Assembly (NCBI GenBank): GCA_030674155.1 | Contig: JASPKP010000517.1 | Span: 7,501 to 27,500, forward strand | Reading direction: 5' to 3' | Length of the DNA stretch: 20,000 nucleotides | Origin: Stramonita haemastoma | Lineage: Eukaryota > Mollusca > Gastropoda > Neogastropoda > Muricidae | Part shown: in pieces, positions 10,431 to 18,512 of the stretch | Layout of the letters: each line of letters starts with the position of its first letter | Position numbering within the stretch: the stretch's first letter is position 1 | The notes under the pieces: model-generated | What the model saw: the letters and a program-made list of their open reading frames with translations, nothing else | What the model was told of the DNA's origin: nothing | Database searches by the model: none | Made by a program: the position numbers and the translations under genes

Positions 10431-10600
10431 ACACACACACATCCATCCATCCCCATCCATCCATCCATCCATCCATCCATCCCCCCATCCACCTCCCCCC
10501 ACCATCCCCATCCATCATCCTCCCACACAAAACACACAACCACACACACAACAAACAACAAACACCACCAAAACAAAACCACACAACAACAACCCCCCAT
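10431..10600. repeat. ATCC tetranucleotide and CA/CAA repeats
   Basis: An ACAC start passes into CATC repeats (10440-10520) with CCCC interruptions, then CA, ACAA and ACC repeats to about 10600. The minus-strand frame of Met/Asp/Gly/Trp repeats is a translation of this array. Confidence 0.85.
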
Positions 10601-11754
10601 ACGTGCATGGTTTGGTTTTTAACAGGACGAGGGGAGGGCGATTCAAGGCCCTCACGGACATTTTCCCCCTGTTTGGGGGAGAAAAGTCATTTTGTGGGCC
10701 CGTCCTGGAGCTGGCCCCCCCCAACCCCCCGTCCACACCCCGGCCAAGGGGAAAACCACACCCTCAGGGAGTCACTGGTGGGGGGGGTGGGGTATGGGGG
10801 TGGGGGGGTGGGGGGGGTGCTTGTGGTGTTTCGGGTGGGTGGGGGGTGGTTGTAGTGAGGGCTTTTTGATCAAGTTAGTCAAATTTTATTTTTCCGATGG
10901 TACTTGAAAAGCAACAAGCTTTTTTTATAACCATCCATCAAGAAAAAAGTGTGGGGTTTGTGTGTGTGGTTTTTTTGTTGTGTGTGTTGGGGTTGGGGGG
11001 GGGGGGCTTGTGTTTTGCTTGTGTGTGTGTGCTTGTTTGTGGCTTGGTGGGTGGGGTTTGGGGTGGGTGATCTATTTTATGGTTTACTAAAACAAGGTTG
11101 GGGGGGGGGGAAGAGTAAAGAGATCATGTTGGTATAGAAATGTTTTTTTTCGTATTTCATACTAATTTCAAAAAAAAATTTTTTCAGAATCAGGGGAAGA
11201 AACGCAAATGGGTGAAAATGCAGAACAATTTAAAACAGCGAAAAATTTTATCCTTTTTTTTTTCTTTTTAAAACATTATTCTTTTTTTTTTTTTTTTTTT
11301 TTTTCCCTCTTCATTTGGGCTCTAAACACAACGCCCCAGACACTTTCCCAAAACACAAAAAGGCAGGCACCACGGCTGGCCTTTTCCCCCTTTAAGTAAA
11401 ATACCCACATTTTTCTTCCAAACCCCTTACAGAGTTTTCCCGGCCGATAAGTTTACATGTGTAAAATTTAGGGGGGCCCCAGCGGAGGGAAATCTACTGG
11501 GTAAACCCCGCTAACCCGGATTTGGGGGGGGGGGGGGGGGGGGGGGTAATTATTCAATCCTGGGAAACCCTTTGGGGGGCAAGGGGTTTTTAAACCCCTT
11601 TTTTTTTAACCAAGTCACCCTGACCCTGCGTTGTCCTCACGGAGGGAATTTTGAAAGAGGCCTTTTTCACCCGGAAAACCCCAATCACTTGTCTGGCCTG
11701 CAAAGACCGGTGAGTTCTGGGGAGGAGGGAAAGCTTTTTTTTTTTTATTTTTTT
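10601..11754. other. G-rich and T-rich non-coding stretch
   Basis: GGGGT-rich blocks lie at 10780-10855 and 10990-11070, T runs at 11254 and 11281, and a G run of about 23 bases at 11524-11546. No gene is identified. Bases 11450-11750 are of mixed complexity with heavy homopolymers and could be a badly read repeat. Confidence 0.5.
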
Positions 11755-12072
11755 TTTTTAGTTTTTATATAAAGGGATAGGGAATAACCTCATGTCCCTT
11801 TTTTTTCTACCCCCGGTGAAAAGCGTTTTTTTTTAAACTGGTCTTCGTTCCCCCCGGACACAATGGCCATCTTAAAAAAAAAGGGAACGGATTGAACTTG
11901 GCCCAAATTTCGCTGTGTTCGTACACGGGCGTCGGTTTAACTCACCAAAAAACTTTTGGGGGGAAAGTACCCCGCACGATGTTAACCCAAAAAAAAACCC
12001 CTGACCGGGAATTGAACCGGGTCGTAAAAATTCGGCCAATGTAAAAATTGTTCGACCACTGGGCAACCCGTC
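11755..12072 (-). mobile_element. tRNA-derived SINE, copy 2 (best preserved of its family)
   Basis: On the minus strand the head carries an A-box-like GGTTGCCCAGTGGTC (plus-strand 12054-12068) and a B-box GGTTCAATTCCC (12007-12018), the spacing and order of a tRNA-type RNA polymerase III promoter. The body shares CACAATGGCCA, TTCGTACACGGG and TCACCAAAAAACTTTTGGGG with the copy at 10055-10345. The low-coordinate tail reads TATATAAAGGGATAGGGAAT. Homopolymer changes disrupt both copies. Confidence 0.7.
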
Positions 12073-12260
12073 CTGCCCCCTCCACTACAATTATCCCCCT
12101 TCCCACCCCCCCACCCGCGGGGCCACTGGTGCAAAAAAGCAGGAGCTACCAACGGGACGGGAAAAAAAGGAAAAAGGGCTATTTGGTAGTGTGGTGGGGG
12201 TGTGCAGGGTGCATGGGCACAGTGCTCGGCCAGCCGGGTGCCACTCGCCTACTTCCACAG
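12073..12260 (+). other. Intron-like sequence leading to an acceptor
   Basis: C-rich and then GT-containing sequence ends in GCCTACTTCCACAG, a good polypyrimidine tract and AG acceptor at 12259-12260. No start codon with convincing context precedes the downstream exon in this stretch, so I treat it as intron. Confidence 0.4.
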
Positions 12261-12361
12261 CTGCAGCCCCGGGCCCTGGAGTGTGGGGAGCTAGACGGGG
12301 ACAACACCACGCTGCCCATCATCTTCGAGGACATCTACCACGACTCCTGGCACACCCCCCC
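12261..12361 (+). CDS. Candidate internal exon of an unrecognised GC-rich gene
   Basis: After the acceptor CTTCCACAG at 12260, a phase-0 frame reads LQPRALECGELDGD, then LPIIFEDIYHDSWHTPP. Third positions are strongly G/C, as in the large exons at 15400-17235, and the strand is the same, so it is probably an upstream exon of that gene. The most likely donor is CCC|GTATGG at 12362, leaving two bases of a codon. An alternative donor is GTAGGG at 12373. The frame closes at a stop shortly after (TAG near 12387), as expected for intron. I do not recognise the domain. The acidic-aromatic peptide could be the edge of a folded domain or a linear motif. Confidence 0.5.
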
Positions 12362-12946
12362 GTATGGCATATGTAGGGAAAGGTGGTAGTGTGGCAGGTT
12401 GCTTGATGTCTGGCTGGTTGTCTGGCTGGTTGTCAGGCTGGTTGGCAGGCAGGCAGGCAGGCAGGTTGTGTGTCAGCTGGCTGGCTGGCTGGCTGACTGG
12501 CGGGCTGTCTGTGTGTCTGTCTGTCCTGTCTGTCAGTCAGTCAGTCAGTCAGTCAGTCAGTCATCAGTCTCAGTCATCTGTCTGTCTGTCTGTCTGTCTG
12601 TCTTCTTTGCTGTCTGCCGGGCTTGATTTTAGCCATCCCTGTCTGTCTTCCTTGTCCGGTTTTGTTGGCCAGGGCCCCACTTGTCCCGTGAAAATGCTCC
12701 CTGCATAAAGGGTTGTGCAGTGCCCCCCCCCCCCCATGACCTACTCACCCACCTCACAGCAGTGAAGTGAAAGTGCAGAGAACTTCCAGCGGAATAAGCT
12801 CAAAGATCTGAGCTTTGGACTCGTGACCTAAGACGTGGGGGGGGGGGATCAGATCCCTGCTGAACTGTCTTGACTGGGAGTTTTGTCCTGGGAGTTAGCA
12901 TTGGCTGTGATTGCTTTGCTCTATAAGTTGTTTAACCGTCTTAGCC
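12362..12946. repeat. Intron-like DNA with tetranucleotide repeat mosaic
   Basis: From about 12407 to 12605 the sequence is a chain of short tetranucleotide arrays: TGGC/TGTC with GGTT, then GGCA (12443-12463), GGCT (12476-12495), CTGT (12508-12533), CAGT (12533-12562) and CTGT again (12579-12603). The remainder to 12946 is unique. A piece near 12775-12870 (GGACTCGTGACCTAAGACG followed by G run and GATCAGATCCC) may be a tRNA-like SINE remnant on the plus strand, but boxes and tail are not clear. Confidence 0.7.
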
Positions 12947-13013
12947 CCGTTGCGGCCGCAGCCGGCCGTAACAGCACCTGCTGCTAGATTCCGTTGCGGC
13001 CGTAGCCGGCCGT
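12947..13013. repeat. Two 23-bp GC-rich, nearly palindromic direct repeats
   Basis: Copies lie at 12947-12969 and 12991-13013, period 44, differing at one base. Each has the core TTGCGGCCG, then CAG or TAG, then CCGGCCGT, so each is itself an imperfect inverted repeat able to form a hairpin. The first holds a NotI-like GCGGCCGC at 12952-12959. They stand out as CpG-rich in an AT-rich intron. Confidence 0.8.
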
Positions 13014-13175
13014 TGGTCCTGACCACGTGGGCAGTACTTTTCCATCGCACACATACCTCGTGGTTCCACACAATGTGTCTGAAATTTGGTGGGGCATGCA
13101 GGGAAGGTTTCATATGGTGCCACTGATAAATTTAGACCACTAACACTTGTGTACTTGGGAGGGAAGGAAGAAAGC

Positions 13176-13225
13176 AAGGCTGGCGATAGAAACGCCTTTT
13201 AAGGCTGGCGATAGAAACGCCTTTC
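13176..13225. repeat. 25-bp perfect tandem duplication
   Basis: The unit AAGGCTGGCGATAGAAACGC plus CTTT occurs at 13176-13199 and again at 13201-13224. The unit ends (AAGGC and GCCTT) are complementary and could form a small hairpin. Confidence 0.85.
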
Positions 13226-14410
13226 ACTCATAGCGCGTGGCAAAAAAAAAATGCGTCTTCGTTGGTAGCAGACGATTCATCTAACTAACTAGACAATAAA
13301 ATGAACGTGTTTGCATGGAAGTAGAAAAAATTCAATGATAAATATTAAGTGAGTCAGAAATAAAAAGCTGACAGGGAGAAGAGAAAGGAAATAACACAGT
13401 TAGAGAAAGAATGAACCCGACTACACGGCACATTCCTGCAAGCCTGGCGACCTGTGCTACCCACACCTGTGGAGAAATTTGACCTGGGGGGGGAGGGGGG
13501 AGGGGAGGTCCGCAGCATAAACGCCAGAAAATGTGACGCCTTTTGTCTATTTTCTAGTTAATACCACACTTTTTATTTGAAACTCAACGGACAGATTTGC
13601 TGATGACGAAAATAGCGAGAAGGAAAAGAAAATAGATCTCCAGTCTGCCAAGGTGCCACAGGTGACAGCGATAGGTACACCCCCCGACACATCCACATTT
13701 TGTGCTTTCTGTGATGTGATGTGTCCCTGTGCCACACTATGACTACTTTAAAGGCTATCACGATTAAAATTTTGTAAATTACAGAAGTTCTGTGTTGTTT
13801 CATGTTTGTCACACCTGTGTGGTGACACTGGTGACAATGTGACACTTATGTACAATATTACACTTCTGTGCACTTAACAAACATGTGGTAAGACATAGAC
13901 ATCTGAAATGCAGTATATAGGTAAAATATTGATTGAATATTCCTTGCTTTCAAAAGACAAAAAACCAGTTAAACAAAAAGTATGCCTCATCAAGACATAT
14001 AAAACAACAGGTGTTATGAGGACATTGTGTGACACATCCTTGAAGTACAATTCCACACAAACATTAATAAACACGTTAGCTAGGCATCAGTTCTTTGTTC
14101 AACACTTACATGTATGAATTTGTGTCTATTCCATATATATTTTGCTGGTTTATTGTATACAACATACTTTACCTGTGATTGTGACAAATAAGGTGACAAC
14201 GACACGACATTTTGTGACCAGACATGTAAACTTGCCTTAAAATGCAAGTACATAGATATATCTAGCTTGTGACAAAATTTCAGCTTGATAGCTTGTCATG
14301 CACACAGACAATTGTCTCAGGAGTAGACTATGTCAGTTTGGGGTAGAAAACTTTAAAAGAATTCAAAATCTACAGGCAGTTTAGCTCTGTAGAATTCAAC
14401 AACAAGAGGG
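13226..14410. other. AT-rich intron-like sequence without recognised gene
   Basis: The sequence is of normal complexity, consistent with a long intron of the flanking gene. Short frames on both strands have no recognisable content. A G-rich block lies near 13486-13510. GTGACA-type heptamers recur between about 13660 and 14280. Confidence 0.6.
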
Positions 14411-14699
14411 TTAAAGTTAAAGTCTGTCCCCAGCCTAAGGCTCATCAGGCCAGTGCTTATCCCGGTTTTCTGTGGCGTTAAGTGACTCGAGAGTCATAGA
14501 CTCCCCCCTGGATAGGACGCCAGTCTATCGCAGGGTTAACCCCCAACACAAGGTTGGTACCCCTTTTACACCTGGGTGGGGTGAGAAAATAGCCGTAAAG
14601 TGCCTTTTCCAAGGGCACAACGCCATAGCTGAACGCTGGGATCAAACCCACAACCTTTAGATTACGAGTCCAACGCCCTAACCACTAGACTACAGCGGC
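14411..14699 (-). mobile_element. tRNA-derived SINE, well preserved
   Basis: Read on the minus strand, the 5' end resembles a tRNA. An A-box TAGTCTAGTGGTTAGGG lies at plus-strand 14676-14692, then an anticodon arm with stem TTGGA/TCTAA and loop CTCGTAA (anticodon position CGT, Thr-like), then a B-box GGGTTTGATCCC at 14638-14649. The body runs to a short repeated tail of TTTAAC units (14411-14422). The length of about 290 bases suits a SINE, and a functional tRNA gene is excluded by the extended body. SINEs with this head are common in molluscs and other marine invertebrates. No clear target-site duplication is seen. Confidence 0.8.
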
Positions 14700-15064
14700 G
14701 GCTGTAAGTTGTTTGGATAAGACTATAAACCATGGTCCTGAATGCCAAAATAGCTCAACGTAATGTAAACAGTGCATTTAACTCTGAGACATGACTTTAA
14801 ACCATGGTCAGTGTGTGCTTTCCGCAACAAGTGTCTTTCCACCCAAGGCCAGTCCCCTCTCTGATGTTGTCTTCTCATCATTTTCTCTGTCTGCCTTTTC
14901 ATGTCCCTTCTTTAACTGTTCCCTGTAGGTCAGTCTTGGCCAGGCCAGATATTTGTGTGATGTGCCTGTACCACTTCAGTTTTGGCTTTTTGGCTGAAGT
15001 CAGAAGCTTTACATGTTGTTGCACATGTTGCACATTTTGTGCACATCAAAAGAATTGATGACAG
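14700..15064. other. Intron-like sequence, nothing recognised
   Basis: The sequence is of ordinary complexity. A plus-strand frame of 84 codons (14804-15058) is Cys/Phe/His-rich, lacks supporting splice sites and resembles no family, so no gene is called. Confidence 0.5.
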
Positions 15065-15290
15065 TTGGAAATCAGGAAGAGCAGGGAAGTACTTTCGGAC
15101 TGCCCTGGCAAAATTGCTAGGTTCAATTCCCAACTATATCCTGAAGTCAAAATGGGGGTTACCTTAATAGTATTTGGGGGAGGGGGGGTGGGAATGGTTG
15201 CATACACAAAAACCTCACCACTGGTGAACCTGGGAGCTCTAGCCAAGGAACAACAACAACAACAGCAGCAAAATCCTTAAGGATAAACTG
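15065..15290 (+). mobile_element. Probable tRNA-derived SINE with AAC-repeat tail
   Basis: A B-box GGTTCAATTCC lies at 15120-15130 with a plausible but weak A-box region about 45 bases upstream. The far end reads CTGGTGAACCTGGGAGCTCT and passes into an (AAC)n/(AGC)n tail at 15249-15270. The order head, body, simple-repeat tail fits a plus-strand SINE in the intron just upstream of the large exon at 15400. Its 5' limit is uncertain. Confidence 0.55.
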
Positions 15291-15399
15291 CTTCCCACCA
15301 AAGTTTGTAAAACTTAATTGGTTAAAAAAAAATTTTTTTTTAATAAAATTTTTAAAAGGTCTTGGAATGAAAAATCCTGCATGAACATTCATGTTCCAG
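15291..15399 (+). other. AT-rich intron end before the large exon
   Basis: A and T runs lie at 15325-15360, followed by the candidate acceptor CATGTTCCAG at 15390-15399. The pyrimidine tract is poor. A second AG at 15412-15413 (GTCATCAG) would match the phase left by the 12361 donor. Confidence 0.4.
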
Positions 15400-16192
15400 G
15401 CGTGGGTCATCAGGGACGGGGGGCTGCACAAGGGTAAAGGGGACGGCCCCCAACCCCACACGACCACCACCACCACCACTACCACCACCACCAACGCCAT
15501 CACCGACAGCTCGCGCCCCAGAGGAGACACGGTGGCGTCCTCAGGGTCGAACTCCTCCTCCCAGAACGGGGAGGCGGTGGTGCTGCGGGCCAAGTCGCGC
15601 TCCAAGAAGAACTTCATCAAGAACATCAAGCCCGAGGCCTTCAAGCGGCCCTCGTCCTACTCCTGCTCGGAGGCAGAGAAGCTGGAGCTGGAGAAGGCGG
15701 TGGGCAAGCTGAAGGCCAAGGAGGAGAAGCCGGTGACGCTCATCGGCTACAGCAAGGTTCCCGTGCCCGACACGCAGCCCTCGCAGGCCGTGCTGCTGGG
15801 CACGCTCAGCCCTGCTCCCCCTGTACCCCCAGGACAGAAGGAGCGGCCCCTGTCCATGGTGTACCCGCTACGCCCCGCCACCAGCACCACCTCCGTCCTC
15901 TCCCCCCGCGCCTGTTGGAGTCGCGGCAGCGCGGCGTCACTCCCTGAGTTCTCAGACCTCTCCCACCTCACCTCCTCCTCCTCCTCGGCCATCCCGGCCT
16001 CCCCCTCCCCCCCCACCTCGGTGCCCACGGTGGCCAACCTGCCCCAGGTGATGACCGGGGGGGAGCAGCAGCCGGAGCTCAGCCTGCTGGACAACCGCCT
16101 GGCGGGCAGCCTGGGGCAGAAGCGGGCGGTGTTCAAGGCACACCGCTCCTACACCGCTCCTGTGGTGGACGACGCCACCGCCACCCACCGGG
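15400..16192 (+). CDS. Large exon of an unrecognised Ser/Thr/Pro-rich protein, first part
   Basis: An open frame of about 264 codons with strongly G/C third positions begins after the candidate acceptor TTCCAG. The ATG at 15391 lies in the presumed intron and is probably not the start. In order the peptide shows AWVIRDGGLHKGK, a run of eleven Thr encoded by ACC/ACT triplets (about 15459-15494), a basic patch RAKSRSKKNFIKNIK (15586-15630), a likely charged helix EAEKLELEKAVGKLKAKEE, the motif PPVPPGQK (15817-15840), a Ser-rich block with five consecutive Ser, and QKRAVFKAHRSYTAP near its end. The composition suggests a mostly disordered cytoplasmic scaffold-like protein, which is inference. 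The exon ends in phase 1 at GTGGGG (16193) or, equally in frame, at GTGTGT (16202). I cannot name the family. Confidence 0.75.
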
Positions 16193-16256
16193 GTGGGGAC
16201 GGTGTGTGTCAGGTGGGGGCCGCCAGTGTCCCCCCCTCCCTTCTCCTCCTCTGCAG

Positions 16257-17235
16257 GCAGCCCCCCCGTCCCCCCTGGTCAGAGGGACGCCTTTGTGCCC
16301 AACCAGACCCCGCGTGTGTCCAGTGGTAAAGAGGGAGGGGACAGCAGCAGCATTAGCAGCAGCAGCAGGACTCCTCTTCCAGACAGCAGCAGTGCTGATG
16401 TGTTGTCCGTGTCCGGTGTGGATTGCAGCCTTTCTCAGGTCAAAGGTGTGACAGGTGGTGTCATCGTGGACGACGATGACAACGATGACCGTGCAGACGA
16501 TGACGATGGGGCGGACAGCAGCCTGCAGAGCGCCAGCATTCTCAGCATCGACTCGGGGATTCGCGTCGGCGCTGACACCTCCTCCTCCACCACCACCACC
16601 ACCACCGCAGGTGACAGCCTCTCCTCCTCCTCCTCCATACGCACCACCAGCCGAGAGTCGGGCATCCAGCTGGACTCCTCGTCGGCAGCCAACCAGGAAC
16701 CGTTGTCACTTTCGTTGTCATTGACCCACAACGCGTGTTCAGCAACCGGTCCGGACAAAACTCAGGGAGACGCAGCAGTGACGACGATGACAACAACAAC
16801 AGCGGCAACAACAGCCGCCATCACCATCTCAGAGCCCCCACCCCCACCCCAACCATCCCAGCCTTCCTCTTCCACCTCCGCCACTCGCTCGGAGCAGAAA
16901 GTGACGGTGATGGAGTTGCTCCGCGAGGAGTACGAGCGCTCCCTGAGGGAGAAGAGTGTGTCAGGCCCCCCCTCCCTGCAGGCTAGTCCTGTCCACTGTC
17001 AGCGCGCGGCCAGTGACACCGATATAGTCCGGAACCTGGAGAGCTCGGGGCTGGCGGCCCAGCGTGCCTCCCTCAGCCTCTTCCAGCAGCCCTCCTCCCA
17101 GGGCAGCGGGCAGGGGGCCTCCAGGGACAGGTCCAGGCTGTCCAGTTCGTCTTCGTACCCCGAGCTGTCGCGCTGGGTGGAGGAGAGCCAGCAGCTGCCC
17201 AAGCTGGTCTCGGCCGTGGCCCACGACACTGTCAA
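16257..17235 (+). CDS. Large exon of the same Ser/Thr/Pro-rich protein, second part
   Basis: The acceptor TTCTCCTCCTCTGCAG (16241-16256) is excellent, and starting at 16257 restores the frame left by the 16192 donor. About 326 codons follow. The peptide opens with SPPVPPGQRDAF, echoing PPVPPGQK in the previous exon, then has Ser runs, an acidic Asp-rich tract (about 16467-16520), Ser/Thr runs encoded by ACC and TCC triplets, a Pro run, a probable amphipathic helix VTVMELLREEYERSLREK (about 16902-16955), a Ser-rich region, and YPELSRWVEESQQLPKLV before the donor. The donor CAA|GTGAGT at 17236 is strong, and the TGA at 17237 belongs to intron. No enzymatic domain is visible. The low-complexity content makes homology recognition by eye unreliable. 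Confidence 0.8.
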
Positions 17236-17264
17236 GTGAGTGGGGAGGACAGGGGGGGGGAGGG

Positions 17265-17580
17265 GCACGGCTGGTGGTGGTTGTGGTGGTGGTGGTGGTG
17301 TGGTTTTGGTGGTTGGTGGTGGTGGTTGGTGATGGTGGTGGTTAGTTGTTGTTGGTGGTGGTGGTGGTGGTGGTGGTGGTGGTGGTGTTTGGTGGTTGGT
17401 GGTGGTGGTGGTGGTGGTGGTTAGTTGTTGTTGTTGGTGGTGGTGGTGGTGGTGGTGGTGGTGGTGGTGGTTAGTTGTTGTTGGTGGTGGTGGTGGGTGG
17501 TGGTGGTGGTGGTGTGGTTTTGGTGGTTGGTGGTGGTGGTTGTTAGTTGTTGTTGTTGGTGGTGGTGGTGGTGGTGGTGT
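17265..17580. repeat. GGT/GTT trinucleotide array directly after the splice donor
   Basis: About 315 bases of GGT repeats with GTT, TTGG and TTAGTTGTTGTT interruptions begin roughly 30 bases after the donor at 17236. Several sub-blocks repeat as larger units (GGTGGTGTGGTTTTGGTGGT at about 17291 and again at about 17505). Frames of Val/Trp/Gly across it are spurious. The array is complementary to the ACC-rich coding tracts in the exons upstream. Confidence 0.9.
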
Positions 17581-17581
17581 T

Positions 17582-17935
17582 GCTGGTGGAGAAGAGTGTT
17601 TTTTTTCAGTGGAATTGTTTGTAGGGGTGTTTATTGTTGTTTTTGTTGCAGAGGTGTTTTTCAGTGCAATTTGTTTTTTGGGGTGCTTGTTGTTGTTGGA
17701 GAAGAATGTTTTTCAGTGCAGTTTTTTTTGTATTGATGTTTGTTGGTTTTTTTTTGTTGCAGAGGTGTTTTTCAGTGCAATTTGTTTTTAGGGGTGTTTG
17801 TTGGTATTTTTGTTGCAGAGGTGTTTTCAGTGTAATAAGTTGTTTGAATGTGTTCTTTTTGGTTTTTTTATTTTTCATTTTTTGTGTTTATTGTTGAGGC
17901 AGAATAGTATTTTTAGTGGAATTACTTGTAATGAT
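17582..17935 (+). repeat. Minisatellite of about six 50-80 bp units with acceptor-like motifs
   Basis: The motif G(C)AGAGGTGTTTTTCAGTG, or its variant GAAGAATGTTTTTCAGTG, recurs near 17590, 17650, 17700, 17761 and 17817, with a diverged unit near 17898. Spacing is about 50-61 bases, and about 80 to the last. Most units carry TTTTTGTTGCAG, which looks like a splice acceptor, and a second TTTTTCAG about 10 bases on. Downstream parts read TTTGTTTTTAGGGGTGTTTG. None opens a frame with recognisable protein, so I class it as intronic repeat. Confidence 0.8.
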
Positions 17936-18249
17936 GTCTGTCATTGTTGAGCAAGCCATCTCACTTAAAAGATGAAAATTTAAACCCATAATCCATGTCT
18001 GAGCCATCAGGGCTGGAGGTTCGTGACATGAAGAGAGTGGTTTGAGGAATGGTGGGATGGTCACCACCTCAGGTGGATGCCTCTCTCAGTCTGGCTCTGT
18101 GACTAAGCTATCATCGTCACCAGTAAGGGGGCTTGTAGAGGGGCTTGTCCCGTGAACAGGCACTAGAGAATACCACCAAAGTGATCCAGCAACTGTGCAG
18201 GGCCCCTCTTAGCTGATGGCTGCTCAGCTAGTTGACATTGATTGGCTTC

Positions 18250-18252
<3 letters not shown>
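17936..18252. other. Intron-like sequence, possible SINE body
   Basis: The sequence is of normal complexity. Together with the GT array and the ATT tail that follow, it could be the body of a plus-strand SINE of roughly 400 bases, but I find no clear tRNA-like A- and B-boxes. Confidence 0.35.

Positions 18253-18325
<73 letters not shown>
18253..18325. repeat. Pure TG dinucleotide microsatellite
   Basis: About 36 uninterrupted TG units. This is the cleanest dinucleotide array in the window and lies in the better-quality half. Confidence 0.95.
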
Positions 18326-18327
<2 letters not shown>

Positions 18328-18329
18328 TT

Positions 18330-18382
18330 GATTTGATAATGCAAGATATAGCGCTATATAAATTCCATGTATTATTATTATT
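18330..18382 (+). mobile_element. 3' tail of a SINE or LINE element
   Basis: The sequence AGCGCTATATAAATTCC followed by ATGTATTATTATTATTA is the kind of 3' terminus seen on many invertebrate SINEs and their partner LINEs, with ATT repeats as the tail. Only the tail is recognised with confidence. Confidence 0.6.
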
Positions 18383-18512
18383 ACACGTGCACATACAAAC
18401 CTGTCTGCATCTATATGAATACATGTATATGTACAGTCATGTGATGTTATGGTATGAAACTTTTTATGCTGATAAGTACATGTTGGGGTTTTTTTGTTTG
18501 TTTTCTTTTCAG

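Noticed and set aside
14638..14699. A tRNA gene on the minus strand
   Set aside because: The A- and B-boxes are good, but the acceptor stem is not paired and a roughly 220-base body with simple-repeat tail follows, so it is a SINE head.
15391..15399. ATG at 15391 as the start of the large protein
   Set aside because: The ATG overlaps a splice acceptor (TTCCAG), and a related upstream exon exists at 12261. An internal exon is more likely.
15747..16811. Minus-strand frames opposite the large exons
   Set aside because: They are shadows of GC-rich, codon-biased plus-strand coding sequence, with no splice sites or family resemblance.
17236..17791. Frames of Val and Trp after the large exon
   Set aside because: They are the translation of the GGT array and lie after a strong splice donor. 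A continuation of the protein is not credible.
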